A stretch of DNA of 64,000 bases from NCBI RefSeq assembly GCF_002865645.1, contig NW_020194686.1, positions 372,001 to 436,000 of the forward strand, read 5' to 3'. Every line of letters starts with the position of its first letter. Positions within the stretch are counted from its first letter, which is position 1. The position numbers and the translations under genes were made by a program. Of the stretch, positions 1 to 12,800 are shown in pieces. The stretch is from Hyaloscypha bicolor E (taxonomy: Eukaryota; Ascomycota; Leotiomycetes; Helotiales; Hyaloscyphaceae). The notes below the pieces were generated by a model that was not told the origin of the DNA, did not search any database, and saw only the letters and a program-made list of their open reading frames with translations.

Positions 1-1395
1 TATAACTTTATATTTTATAAATAATTTAATTAATAAACTAGACTTTATTAGGCTTAGTAAATTTAAGAATTATATATTAATATTATAATATTATAATTCT
101 TATTTCTAAATAATAATAACTTTATTAACTTATATAAATAATATTTTATATTTATATAATAGTATTATATATTACTAGTAAATTAATAATAATATTAATA
201 ATTATTATAAATTTTATATTTTTCTTTATATAATTTTTAAGATTTCTAATTTAAATATAATTTTAAATATATAATAGTTTTGTTTATAAAATATATAAAT
301 TTAAAATTAGAGCTATTTATTTTATTATTAGAAATCTTAATATAGAATAAAATAAATAAATTATAAATAGATTTTAATAGCTTTATTCTTTTATTTAATA
401 AAGAAAAATAAAAATAAAAATAAAAAAGCTTTTTTAATTAGTCTAATAAATATTTAAAAAGCTTTAATTTAAAAGAAAAAAACTAATTTTTATATAAAGT
501 TTCTAGAATAGTATAAAATCTTTTAAAAGATATTTTATCTAATTAAAATAAAAATAAAAATTATTTATTTGAAATTAAGAAATTAATTATTAAATTAATA
601 AAAAAGAACCTGTTTTATTATAGAATTTGCTATATAATATATCTTAAAATAAATTTCTAGTATTATAGAAAATACTTATAAAACTATTAAATAAATTATT
701 CTTTTATTATTCTTTTATTATTATTTCTATTTTTTTATATAGAAATTTAATAAAGAATTATAATTATTTAATTAATTTATAAATTACTTTTAATAATTTC
801 TTTTTATAAAAATAATAAAAATATAATATATATTATTAAATATATAATTTATTCGATTTTCTAATTAGTTCGTGAATTTTATTTTTGTTTTTATTTATAA
901 ATTAATTATTATTTTATTATTTTAAAACTTTAGAAAAATTAAATTAATTTTATAATTTTTTTATAATTTTTTTTAATCTTTCTTAATCTTTCTAATATAT
1001 AACTAGCTTCGAATTTATAATTATTATTTTAAAAAAAAGTATTATAAAAAGGCTTTTTTTTCTTATTAATTAATTTTACTTTTTTAATTATAATATTATA
1101 TTTAGTTTATTTTTATTTCTTGCTTTTTTTAAACCTTTTCTAATATTTTCTTTTATTTCTTTTATTATTTTATTTATATTAAAAGTAATAATTATTTAAT
1201 ATATAATTATTATTACTTTAAAAATAAAAAGTATAATTTTCTAAATTATAATTTTATTTTTTATTTTTTATTCTAATATTATTTAAAGTATTTTAAATAT
1301 ATATAATATAATTAAATTATTTTTTTTAAGTCATAAAAATAGCTAAATATTTTTCTAATTCTTTATTTAAATAAAAAAGACTATTTTATTTTAAT
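1..1395. other. AT-rich gene-free sequence
   Basis: Very AT-rich sequence with frequent TpA and almost no CpA or CpG. No reading frame of useful length on either strand and no recognisable element ends. It is most simply read as transposon remains destroyed by RIP. The last five bases (TTAAT, 1391-1395) are the left target duplication of the copia element that follows. Confidence 0.7.
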
Positions 1396-1695
1396 TATTA
1401 GTATAGCTATTCCTTTAGGAGTCACGTGCGTAGTTACGGAACACGGGATACGGGACATGGGTAATAGGATATAAGTAATGGGATATGAGATACGGGATAT
1501 AATTATGTGACCTCGCATCTTATTAGTAACTCGACTAGTAAACTAGACCCCTTTAGGCTTAGCAGATTTAGGGATTATATATTAATATTATAATACTATA
1601 ATCCTTACTTCTAAATAATAACAACTTTACTAACTATATACAAATAGTATTTCACGACTTATATAATAATATTATATATTACTAGTAAACTAATA
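1396..1695 (+). repeat. 5' LTR of copia copy A
   Basis: 300 bp, same length as the 3' LTR. It contains a GTCACGTGCG motif at 1421 and, just after it, a run of short imperfect repeats related to GGGTAATAGGATAT. It ends in ACTAATA, the inverted counterpart of its TATTAG start. Confidence 0.9.
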
Positions 1696-1739
1696 CTAAT
1701 TAGTTTATATATATAGATTAGAGAATAGAATCTTTTGAG

Positions 1740-1945
1740 CTAAAGAAGTATCCGGTAGCCTATAGTAAAATTAAACTAGTCTTTATTAAAGAAGGAAATT
1801 ACCTATTAACTTTATAAAGTATCTGGTAGCCTAAGAGAGAAAATAGCTAGCTCTTGCCAAGGACTAATAACTACTTTATTAAAGAGGGGAATTACTTATT
1901 AACTTTATAAAGTATCCGGTAGCCTAAGAAAGAAAACTCTAGTTC
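1740..1945 (+). repeat. Imperfect tandem repeats in the copia A leader
   Basis: Between the 5' LTR and gag, the phrase AGTATCYGGTAGCC recurs three times in this interval, spaced by segments that themselves resemble one another (TTATTAAAGA, TATTAACTTTATAAAG). Copy B has a shorter version of the same leader, so the leader was duplicated internally in this copy or contracted in the other. Confidence 0.6.
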
Positions 1946-2271
1946 TTACTAATTAATAAGCGGTTAGCTATTTAACTATTTATCTATTTAATTATCTACT
2001 ATTCTTTAGAACTAACTTCTTTTAGCCCTAAGACTACTTTCTTAGAACCTATCTTTTCCACTTATATAATACCCGTATTTATAGGATATTCTCTCCGGAA
2101 TATATACTTTATATATATCCTTAAAGCTCTTTAATTACTACTTTGATTTTACTATTAAATTAAGTTCTTTAAGCTTTAGATTCTCCCGGAATTATAATAT
2201 TTCACTTCCTAAATTTCTTATTATAGACGAAATATTTAAGGAGCAAAATATTTACTTTAATATTTATAATA

Positions 2272-2365
2272 CTCCTAGGTATCTAGGGCATCTGGTATCT
2301 AAATTAGGTATCTAGTATCTGAACTAGATACCTAGTATCTAAACCAGGTAACTAGATACCTTTAT
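2272..2365 (+). repeat. Short tandem repeats (AGGTATCTGGTATCTAAACC-like) in copia A
   Basis: A run of degenerate 10- to 20-bp units built from GGTATCT and CTAAACC. The same array sits at the equivalent place in copy B (about 30780-30890) with a different number of units. It lies upstream of gag and has no coding value that I can see. Confidence 0.6.
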
Positions 2366-2459
2366 TACTGAATTCTTTCTATAAACTTATTACGAACTAC
2401 CTTATTTTTGAACTTCTCTTATTATAAATTATATATATATTAAGAAAGGCTTAACCCTA

Positions 2460-5400
2460 GAGGTTTAATATAGCAGAATTATGGGATAGATATATATAGG
2501 TAAAGAAGTAGAAAGGCAGTATTAACCTAATTACTTATAGTAATAAGAAAGTCCTAGATTACCTTAATACTAGACTATTCTAGTATAAGGTAAAGAAGTT
2601 AACTAATAATAATCTCTGGGAATTATTTAAGGAAGATTTTAGTAATTTTAACCTTAAAGTATTTAATTATCTAGATTAATATATATTATATAAATTATAA
2701 GCTATTTTATAATATGGCAGTATTTATATTAAATAAAATAATAAAAAACTTACTATTATATAATTCTTAGTTAATACTATTTAGGAAAGAAAGTAATATA
2801 CCTGGACTATAGCTAATATTATTATTACTAGACTAGATCTTAATACGGGCCCTATTACCTTATTATATATATCCCTTAATAATAGTATTATAAGAAATTA
2901 ATAAACTAAACTAATTATTACTTATACTTCTTTATTACCTATAATTACTCCTGCTAGTACCAAACTATAGAAAGCTAGTAATAACGGATTTCTATTACTT
3001 CTATTACCTTTATTACTTTTAAATAGCCCTTTAGCTAGCCTTCTTATTATAAAACTAATTAGAGAAGTAATAAAAATATATACTAAGGTATAGAAATATA
3101 ATAGAACTAATAATAGTTTTAACTAAAAACTCGCTATTTTCCTTAATATTTACTAATATATAAAGCTTCTATAAGAGGTATTAGTAAGAGCTTTTCTTAT
3201 TATATTAAAAGAACTAGTATAAGATTACTTTTATAATAACTAGCTTTTTTAATATATATATAAAGAGGCTTATATAAATATTTATAGCTTTTTTAAAGGC
3301 CCTGGTTTCTAATATTAAAACTTAGACAAGTAAAATACTATTATAATAGTAACTATAATAGCTTAATATTCTAAAAAAACGATATTTAAGCTTATCTAGT
3401 TACTAATTAATAACTTACGTAAATTATAATATAAACTAGTACTTGTCCTATAAAATACTGAATTCCTATATAATAAAATTATTACCTTCTATTAAGGTAT
3501 ACTAGTATACTAATATATAGTTTCGGATTCTTTTCCTAATCTTAGCTAACTTATTAATAAGCTCTAATTATCTATTACTACTTATAAGAAGAAATAATAA
3601 ATTAATACTAAGATCCTTTTTACTAATTAATAATACTATTCTCAAAATCCTCTAAACTATTACTTATTTGAAAATTATTAATACGGACCTAGCTATAATT
3701 TCGGAACCCGTAATAATTATTTTAAGCCCTATAACTATAATAATTATATTCTAAAGTTATGTTTTATATATAAGAGACTTAAATACCGCTTATAGAAATA
3801 TATACTAGAGAAATAAGAGGCTAAGAAAGCTTAATTTAAGAATAGAAATATTTACTAATTTAGATCCCGAAATATCTATAACTTTAATAAATACTTTAGT
3901 AGTACTTATATATAGTATATTACTAAATTTAAAAAAAAAGAAAATAATAAAAATAGTAAGAATAAACTAGTAAGTAATGCTTTTAAAGCCTTACTAGTAG
4001 AAATAAATAAAGGAAAGAAATATTACTCTAATTTTTATTTTACTTTTATTATGAGTTTCCTAGCTACTCCTATAGCTCCTATTTCTACTATTTCTATAAC
4101 TAATACCCTTATAAATAACCTTATTTCTCTTTCTCTTATATACTAGATAATAGGCAAAAACCATATCTTAGAGCCTATTAAATAAATAAAAGATACCTAG
4201 ATATTTATAATTAATAGTATATTAAGATATAATACTTATTACTTTTATGGAATTATAATTAATACTAGAGCCTCTAGATTCTCAATTACTAGTTCTAACT
4301 AATTCCAAGCTTTATAGTAAACTAATAATAGTATCTAACTTAATAAAATTACTAAAGGTCAAGTTAATATCTAGTTTAGTATTAGATCTATATTCTTTAT
4401 TAGATCTATAATAGTAAGAATACTAATTAGGCAAGTATAATTCCGTATTATACTTATAAAGACTCTATTTTTACTTAGTTTAGCTAATATAGACAAGCTA
4501 GAAGTTTACTTTAATAATCTTACTAATTATCTTATTACTTCTAATAAATACTTTATACCTATAGTATAATGTTTTAGATACTTTTTCCTATTTTAGAATA
4601 TTATTCTATAAAGCTTTATTTCTGAATTCTTTATTTATAACTCCTGCTTTTTTATAGAGATTAAATTATAATATCTATATTACTATTTTAGTTATTTATT
4701 TATTAGTAAGCTTTAAAATATACTAGAATAAGCAGGTTATAATATTAATATAAAAGCCCTTAAATATCTTATAAAGTATTATAAGTAATACTAGAAATTT
4801 AGATAATTACTAGAATAATTTAAGTTTAATCTAAGAGATAATATTAGCTTTAACTATTCTATTATTATTAATATTTTCTATATTTCTAGTAAGCCTATAC
4901 TTTATATTATTAATAAAGATACTAGATATTAAGCTAGCTAATAGCTTTAAAATATTAGTATATTATATACTTAAGATATCCTAAAATAGTATTAGATTAA
5001 TATTTATTTAGGCCTTTCTAATTAGATTATAGCAGATACCGGAAAGCAGTTTATTAGTAAGAAGTTTATTTAGCTTATAAATATTATAGGAACTAAGGTC
5101 AAAATTATTCCTATAAAAGCTTATAGTTCTATTAGAATTATAGAATACTACTATAGCCTGATTTAATATACTTATCTTATTATTATAGCCGAAATTAATA
5201 GAATTAATAACAATACTATACTTTAAATAGCTTTTAAGGCCATTAATAATTTCGCTAGACCCGATAATATTATTCTAATTCTCTTAGTTTATAGTACTTT
5301 ACCTCGAATAACTAAATATAATACCCTAATACTAACTATATTATAGTAATTAGTAGTACTCAAGAAGGCAATAATAGAAATTTAGAAGCTTTGAGCTAGA

Positions 5401-7200
5401 TACTAGATTACGAATACCCTAAATACCCGAAATAGTTCTAGTATTACTAATATTTATAAACTTTCTTTAAATTTAGATATTCTCATATAGTATAAAGGAA
5501 ATACCAGTTAACCTAGTAGTTGGAATAGGCCATATAAGCTAGTAGCTATTAATAGAAAGAACTATATACTAGCTTTACTATATAATAATATTACTTTTTA
5601 CTTAACCTTTATAAAGCCCTTTTATATAGGGAATATTAAGGTTATTACTAATAGCCCTAAACCTGAACCTATTCCCGAACTCTATAATAAGGCTAAAGAT
5701 AATATAGGTATGATTTCTCTTATTATTTCTGCTATTTTACTAAAGTATAGTAGAGGATACTCTTGCAAGAACCCGGATATTATAGTATTTCTATAAGATA
5801 ATAACCTATATAAGAATTCCCGTTAAGTTAAAATTACTAGCCTTCTAGAAAAGGGCATATTTAAGATTATTTCCAGATCTCAGGTATTAAAAGAAATACA
5901 TATCTTTAACTCCCGGTTTATTAATAAGATTAAGAATAAGGATACGGAAAGAGAGTTTAAGAAATTAAGACTAGTTATCTAGGCTTATAATAATAATAAA
6001 AAACATATAGTATTAATATAATTACTTACTATTTAATATATTAGCTAGAGAATTATTCTTAGTATTACTATTATAATAATAAATACTATAGAGCTATATT
6101 TATATAATATCTTATAAGCTTGTATCTAATTAATAATCTTACTTAATTATAATTTTTATATTAACTTATCTCGCAAGCTTACTAGAAAGCTAAATCTAAA
6201 TAATAATTTAATTCTAAAAATTATAAAATTACTATATAATATACCAGAAGCTAGAAACTACTAGTTTAAGACTTATTATTCCTACTATATTAATAAGCTT
6301 TCTATAGAATAGTTAATTTATAATTCTTGCCTTCTTTATAATAAGTAATTCTTCGGAATTATTAGCCTTTAAACTAATAATACCCTATTAGAAATAATAA
6401 TTTTGTAAAAATAAAGTAACTAAAGCTTTAAGAGACTAAGTTCTTGGCTAAGAAATATAAATACCTTACTATTAATTATAATCTCAAGTTTAATAAAAAT
6501 ATTATTTATATAGATATTACTAGAATTACTTTTATATAGGAATACTAGTATAAAAATCTCTAAATTATTTCTATAAAGAATATTACTACTATAAGTAGTA
6601 AGGGTACTATTTATTAAGATCTCTTTATTAAGAACTAATATATTACCTAATATACTAGAGAAGTATATATTATATTAGTCTATTAACTAGAAGCTTTATA
6701 TGATTTATTAATTACTACTTAAGCTATTAAATCCTCAGAAACTAATATAAAAGTACTTAATAAGTATATTTAATAGTAAATTAAGAATATTACTAGAGAA
6801 CTAAGATTTATAAAGCTAGCAAAAAAGTTCTTATATTTAATTATTTTTACAAATGCTTTATTTATAAATAATAGAGATCTCTTTTCCTAAATTAGATATA
6901 TTATAGTTTTAGTAAACGGAACTAGATATACTAATATTATTTACTAGTTCTCTACTAAATACAAGAGAGTTACTAGAAGTATTCTAGCTTCGGAACTCTA
7001 TAGTATGGCTTATAGCTTTAATATAGGCGCTTTAGTTAAATCTATAATTAATAAAGTACTAGAAATAGAACTATTACTAGTAGTTTATATAAATTCGAAG
7101 TTATTATATAAATGCCTTATTAAATTGGGAATTACTCGAGAAAAGTATCTAATAATTAATATAATATATTTTTGCCAGGTATATAAATAATAAGAGATTA
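2460..7200 (+). pseudogene. copia gag-pol polyprotein remnant (copy A)
   Basis: Translation through the stops shows the domains in order. A gag CCHC zinc-knuckle remnant lies near 3755-3820, with key Cys and His codons turned to Tyr. A protease motif lies near 4236-4290, where the expected D-T-G reads N-T-R, with Asn at 4261-4263. Integrase runs about 4690-5480, including a recognisable D-T-G-K-Q-F stretch near 5035. Reverse transcriptase runs about 5900-6430, with the catalytic Asp pair changed to Asn-Asn at 6376-6381. RNase H runs about 6990-7190 and holds the longest surviving open stretch (61 codons from 7005). Nearly all stops can be explained by CAA/CAG/TGG to TAA/TAG changes. No function can remain. 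Confidence 0.85.
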
Positions 7201-7383
7201 TAGAAGTTAAATAAATTAAGAAAGAATTAAATCCTGCTAATTCCATAATAAAATCGAAGCTAATAAATGCCCTTAAGTACTTAATTAATACGAATACTAT
7301 ATAATTAGATATAAAGAAATAAGTTAAGTACAAATAGGACGAGAAATAGATATATGAGATAAGAGGATATTATAAGAAGAGAA

Positions 7384-7419
7384 GTTACATATAAAAGGCC
7401 GCGGCCTTTAGTATATAAC
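7384..7419. repeat. 36-bp decayed palindrome centred on AAAGGCCGCGGCCTTT (copy 1)
   Basis: A GC-rich island in AT-rich sequence, 120 bp before the 3' LTR. The 16-bp centre at 7394-7409 is a perfect palindrome; the outer arms match each other if transitions are allowed. The same 36-bp feature occurs at 35800-35835 in copia copy B and at 55894-55929 inside a gypsy element. Confidence 0.85.
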
Positions 7420-7541
7420 TAAAACCTCGGAAGTAATATGAATATATAGAGTATTTGGGAAATCTGGTACTAGGCCGAATTAGGGAATTTGTATGTAATT
7501 AGAGGGAGATACTATTTTTCGCGTTTTTAGAGAGTTTCTAG

Positions 7542-7841
7542 TATTAGTATAGCTGTTCCTTTAGGAGTCACGTGCGTAGTTACGGGATACGGGATACGAG
7601 ACATGGGTAATAGGATATGAGTAATAAGATATGGGATACGGGATATAGTTATGTGACTTCGTGTTCTATTAGTAACTCGACTAGTAGACTAGATCCCTTT
7701 AGGCTTAGCAGATTTAGGGATTATATAGTAATACCATAATATTATAATTCTTATTTCTAAATAATAATAACTTTACTAATTATATATAAATAGTATTTCA
7801 CGACTTATATAATAGTATTATATATTACTAGTAAACTAATA
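7542..7841 (+). repeat. 3' LTR of copia copy A
   Basis: 300 bp, collinear with the 5' LTR over its whole length, differing mainly by transitions. It is followed at once by the TTAAT target duplication. Confidence 0.9.
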
Positions 7842-7846
7842 TTAAT

Positions 7847-8060
7847 ATATTAAGCTTTATATATTTCTTATATTAAAGCTATTATTTAAGGCTAGTGAAT
7901 TCTTTTAATAATTTAAGATATAAGTTAAATAATTCTTATTAGTTTAATATAAATATAATTAATATTTTTTAGTATTAAATAAGTTTATTTATTTTTTATT
8001 TTTTTATTAATTATTAATAGCTTTTTAAACTAATTTATTAGTTATTTCTCGAAAGAATTC

Positions 8061-8096
<36 letters not shown>

Positions 8097-9404
8097 TATT
8101 ATAAAGTAATACTTATAAATATAATTAATATTTCTTTTTTAAGCTATATTTTTTTTTATATATTTTCTAATATTTGGTTAAATATATAAAGCCTTTTATT
8201 TAATTAGAAAATATAATTTTATTTATTTATTTATTTCTAATATTAGTATTATTTATATATTATTATATATATTTATTATAAACTTAAAGCTTTTAATTTT
8301 ATTATTATATTTATTAAATATTTAATAAAAAGTAATAGTTTTAATTTATTTAATTATTTTAAAACTTGCGTTTTTTATATAAATATTATTTACGAGTTTA
8401 GAGCCGCTTTACTAAAATTATTACTAACGGCCTTATATAAGCTCTGGGGCTAGTAATAATTTTGGTCTAAACTCGTTTTAAATAGCTTTAAATAATACTT
8501 TTTAATAATAAACTTTTTAAAAACTTTTAATAAATTATATTAAAAAAAAGATTATAAATATATAAAATTATTTATAAATAAGTTAAAACTATTTCTTTAA
8601 TTTATATTTTAATAATTAAGATTTAAAATTAAGTCTTTTTTTAATTATTAAATTTTAATAATATAAGTATTTTAAATAAGTTTTAAAAATTAAAGAATAT
8701 TAATTTAATATATATAAATTATTTAAAAAAAAGTAAATATTTATTAAGCTTTATATAATATTTTTTTTTATTTTAATAAATTTTTACTTTTAATTTTAAT
8801 TTCTTTTTAAAATTCTTTTATTAATAAATATTATATAAAGAAAGGTTTTAATAAAAGTAATTTATTAATATTAAATAATAATTTTCTTTAATTTTCTTTA
8901 AATATAAAAATATTTTTTAATAAATCCTTTAATATTTTAAATTATTTATAAGTTTTCAAATATTAAATATAATTTTTATATAATAATTTTAAAAGACTTT
9001 AGTTAAAAGAGCTTTTTTTTAAAAAAAAAAACTATATTATTAAATATATTAAAAATATATTTCTTATAAAGCTTTTTATTTTTCTTTATAAATTATTATA
9101 GCTTTATTTATATATATAAAGCTCTTTCTTTTTATAAGCCCTTTTAAGTTTTACTTACCTTTATAAGTAATTTATTATTTATATTCTTATTTATAGCTTT
9201 TTTTTAGTCTTTATTTATATTTATAAAACCTTTTCTTTTTTATATAAATTATTATAACTCTTTTTCTTATTTATAATTTCCTCTAAATTATCTTATAAGC
9301 CTATAAAGCTCTTTCTTTTCTTATATAAACCCTTATAGCCTTATTCTTATTTATAAAGCTCTTTCTTATATCCGTAGAACTTCCCTTAAGCTCGCTAGGT
9401 ATTA
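7847..9404. other. AT-rich sequence with a (TAA)n run and one foldback repeat
   Basis: No gene. It contains a (TAA)n microsatellite at 8061-8093 and the foldback copy listed at 8392-8476. Composition rises in C and T from about 9080 to 9400 (runs such as CTTTTTCTTAT), with no clear homology. Confidence 0.6.
8392..8476. repeat. Small foldback repeat, copy 1
   Basis: 85 bp beginning ACGAGTTTAGAGC and ending in its near inverse (GGTCTAAACTCGT), with a second inverted pair AAAATTATTACTA / TAGTAATAATTTT inside. It matches the copy at 9756-9844 across its length in the same orientation. It has MITE-like form, but I see no transposase relationship. Confidence 0.7.
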
Positions 9405-9490
9405 GAATTATAATATGCGGGATAGAAAGTTTTAGTATTCCTTATATGACCTGTATTTTTCAGGGAATCCCGAGAGCTAGCAAGAGTCTT
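9405..9490 (+). repeat. Partial copy of the 9.5/14.5-kb direct repeat
   Basis: Contains TTAGTATTCCTTATATGACC followed by a GGGAATCCCGAGAGC stretch. This matches the right half of the repeat at 9491-9755 (GGTATTCCTCACGTGACC ... GGAGCCCCGAGAGCC). It looks like a truncated or solo end. Confidence 0.5.
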
Positions 9491-9755
9491 AAGAATTTCC
9501 CTTACCCCCTTCCGAGCTTTAAAAAATCATAATAAAAGCCTCTTACATTCCAGAACTACTAAAATATAGAGAAAGGTACTTGAGCTTCTTCTCTCTTATT
9601 CTAAGCTAAGCCCTAAGGATTTGGATATAATCGCATTCCGATATGCGATTCCCTAGAAAGAGGAGATTCTGGTATTCCTCACGTGACCCGTTTTTTTTAA
9701 GGAGCCCCGAGAGCCAACCGCTTAGAATAGTCCAATTATAGGATAATATAAAAGA
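9491..9755 (+). repeat. Left direct repeat of an unclassified element
   Basis: About 265 bp, repeated in the same orientation at about 14453-14715. Shared landmarks are AGCTTTAAAAAATC, CCAGAACTACTAAAATAT, TACTTGAGCTTCTTCT, ATTCCCTAG and CACGTGAYCCGTTTTTTTT. Most differences between the copies are C-to-T or G-to-A. Placement suggests LTR-like termini, but I could not fix the exact borders or a target duplication. Confidence 0.6.
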
Positions 9756-9844
9756 GGACGAGTTTAGGGCCGCTTTACTAAAATTATTACTAGCGGCCCT
9801 ATACAAGCTCCGGGACTAGTAATAATTTTGCCCTAAACTCGTCC
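9756..9844. repeat. Small foldback repeat, copy 2
   Basis: 89 bp with perfect 15-bp ends GGACGAGTTTAGGGC / GCCCTAAACTCGTCC and an inner inverted pair AAAATTATTACTAG / CTAGTAATAATTTT; nine extra bases sit in the left arm only. This copy is less mutated than the one at 8392-8476. It touches the left direct repeat of the next element. Confidence 0.8.
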
Positions 9845-12800
9845 CGAGTAAGTTTGGAATTAAAAGAGGTATGTTATATAATAAAGTATTAGCTAAAGTT
9901 ATATAACTTAGTAAAGGCTTTTAGCTAAGTATATAAATCAGGTATATACTCTTTACGGATCCTTTATAGACGGTATAGGAAGAAAAATAGCCCGTAAGTA
10001 TATAAAGTCAGCTATAAGTAAGTTAAAAGCTAAATAAGACCTTGTAATATTTCTGGATATACTATATTACTTATATAGTTTATATTAGGGAATAAAAGAA
10101 TATAAAGCCCTGCCTATAAGGTTACCTATAAGGCCACTATATAGAACTAGCTATAAGAAAAGACCGGCGACTATAAATCTATTTCTATTACCTTAAATAA
10201 CTAGCCTTATAACTTATTAATAATTATTATAAAAAATAAAGCAAGTAGAAACTACTTATAAAAAAGTATAAAAGATAGTTACTAATCTATAGACTAGAGC
10301 TTAATCTATAGAATTATTTATAACTAGCTATTAAAGTCGCTATCTAGTAGTTATACTTAAATTAAAAACTTTCTAAAGCTATATATTAATATCTATAACT
10401 CGTTATAAAGCCCTTCTTATAAATAGAGATTTTGCAAGAGTATTATAGATATACTAATCTTGAGTTATAGCTTAGAGAAAAATAGATCTAGTAAATAGAT
10501 ACTTTATAAGGCCTCTAGAGATAATTCTATAATTTTAAGATCTGCCTTATTTATATTAGCCAAATCTACTATAAAATATATTTGTTTCTAGCTAGAAAAT
10601 ATATCTAGAATTATTTAGTTAAACTTATAGAATATATTATTTAGGGTTAATAGAATTACTTATTTACTAAAGGTCTAGTAATTATACGGGAGTCATAAAA
10701 GTCGCTCTTATAAGTAAATATAATTAATTAGGTTCATAACTAACTAGATATATAAAATAAAAGGCGGGAGTATAATCTGCCTATTTAAAGATAAGTTATA
10801 TAGAAAACTACTAATCTAGTTTATAAAATCCTACTCGAATGGGTTATTACGGACCCGTATATTAATCCGTAATAATAACTAATAGAGCTATAGCCAGATC
10901 TATATCTACTATAAGCAGGCCCGTATTATATTAGCCTATAAACTATATAAAACTACTAGTAAGATCTAAGCAAAGTTCTTTCCGAGAATTACAAGCATTT
11001 CTCTAAAGAAAATATTATTTATAACTAATTATAAATCGACTATTAGCCGGTATATTACCTTAAAGTAGTACTTATATTATATAGGTACCTTATTTCAGAT
11101 AATTAGGTCTATAAATTATAAGAGTACCCCGAGCCGGCTTGTCTTAGTAATTATATTTATAAATAACTTATTAAGTTCGAGCGGGATCCGGAACTAGAAA
11201 TAAAACATATATCCGTCCGGAAAAAGAGCTATAATACTCGTTAATATTATATATAAAACGACCTTATCTTGGCTATAGTAATAGTAGTAAAGGATCTTAT
11301 AAAGAAATATCTTACTAGTCTTACCCGAGCCCTATAAATAGAAGTAAACCATATATAAATTATTTATAATTATTACTAGAATTATTTAGAAATAAGAATA
11401 CTAGTTTATATTTAGCTAGGCTTATATTATAGTTACTAGTAATGTCTTATGAGTATAATTAATTTATAGATTAGCTATATAGTAGATTATAGTCTAGTTA
11501 AAAATATTCTTAGGTAGAATAATATTCATAAATATTTATTAGAGATTTATAAGGCTAAAACCAAGTAAAAAAAGGCTATAATTATAGTAAGAATTAACTA
11601 AAAGTAGCGGGAAATTAATTAATAGATTATAGATAAGCTTATAGGCCAAGTTATTATAGAAATACTTCTTATACTAGTTCTAGATTACTTATATATTTAT
11701 AATTAGTTACTAGTAAATACCTATAAGAAAAAGTATTTATAAATTATAGCCGGTTATTAACTAGATAGCCTTATTAAAATACTAGAACTATTTCTAATTA
11801 TTCTTTACTAAACTATAAGTAATATAGGTAATATAATATATAGAATAATAAATGCCTTTAACTAAATAAAGCTTATTAAAGAATTATAGACTATATATAA
11901 CTATTAGTAAAAGCCATAAATAGAACTACTTATTCGAAATCGAGCTATAATAGTAAATATAGCTAATACTATATTTTTACTTATAGGGCTTTTATATTCG
12001 AATCTTAGTAATTTATATAAAATGTTATAGGAACTTATAATAAAAATACTAGTAATTATTCTTATATATTATATTATATTTAAAAAAGGCTATTAAGGTT
12101 AAATAGGTATTTATAGCCCAGTCTATAACTTATTTAGATAAGAGATTAGTTATAAAGTAAACTATATATTATCTAGGGAAGTAAATTATAAGATATTAAA
12201 CTAGGAAGAACTTCTAGTATATTAAATACTTAAATAAGTACTAGAAAGCCTTTATAAGGCCTATATATTAAGCCTAGAAATACTAGGTAATCTTATTATT
12301 TATTCCTGAAATAGCTATAGTTATATAATTTATTTCTTTATAAATATATTTATAAATATATTTAATTATTTATATAGATATATAAACTTTAATATTAATA
12401 TATAAGTAAAACTTCTAGAGAAAATACGAGTTATATAGAATAATCTAGTAATTATTACAGATAATTTCCTGGCCTAAAAAGCCTAGTTTATAAACTATAA
12501 ATATATAGCTATTATCCTAATACTAATACTCGGGATATTTATTCTTATAAATAATTATTATAGCTATAAATGCTTTAGGAAATCTCTTCTAATATATAAA
12601 TAGGGCTATAGATATATTACGGACTATATATAAGACTATTAGATTATTATTAAAGCTATATAGCCCGTAAAATATCTAGCTAATAACTATAGCTATAAGT
12701 TTGCCTATAGAATTCTATAACGGGTCTAAGAGCTTAATATAAATTATCTTATTAACTAAATTAGAAGTTAAGAAAATAATATCTCTCCTAAGAAATAAGA

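Larger units (their letters stand above)
1396..7841 (+). mobile_element. Ty1/copia LTR retrotransposon, copy A (RIP-inactivated, complete ends)
   Basis: A 6.4-kb element bounded by two 300-bp LTRs that begin TATTAG and end CTAATA. These look like the usual TG...CA ends after C-to-T/G-to-A change. The 5-bp flank TTAAT is identical on both sides (1391-1395 and 7842-7846), so the borders are firm. Internal order is gag, protease, integrase, reverse transcriptase, RNase H, with integrase before RT, which defines the copia type. All frames are broken by many TAA/TAG codons, so it is non-coding now. A second copy lies at 29950-36312 and an inverted fragment at 49304-59264. Compared with copy B, this copy has about 115 extra bases near 4333-4447. 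Confidence 0.93.

Noticed and set aside
7005..7190. 61-codon plus-strand open frame
   Set aside because: It is the surviving part of the copia RNase H domain, not an independent gene.
9606..9806. 66-codon minus-strand open frame
   Set aside because: Spans the direct repeat and the foldback repeat; no homology and no context for a gene.
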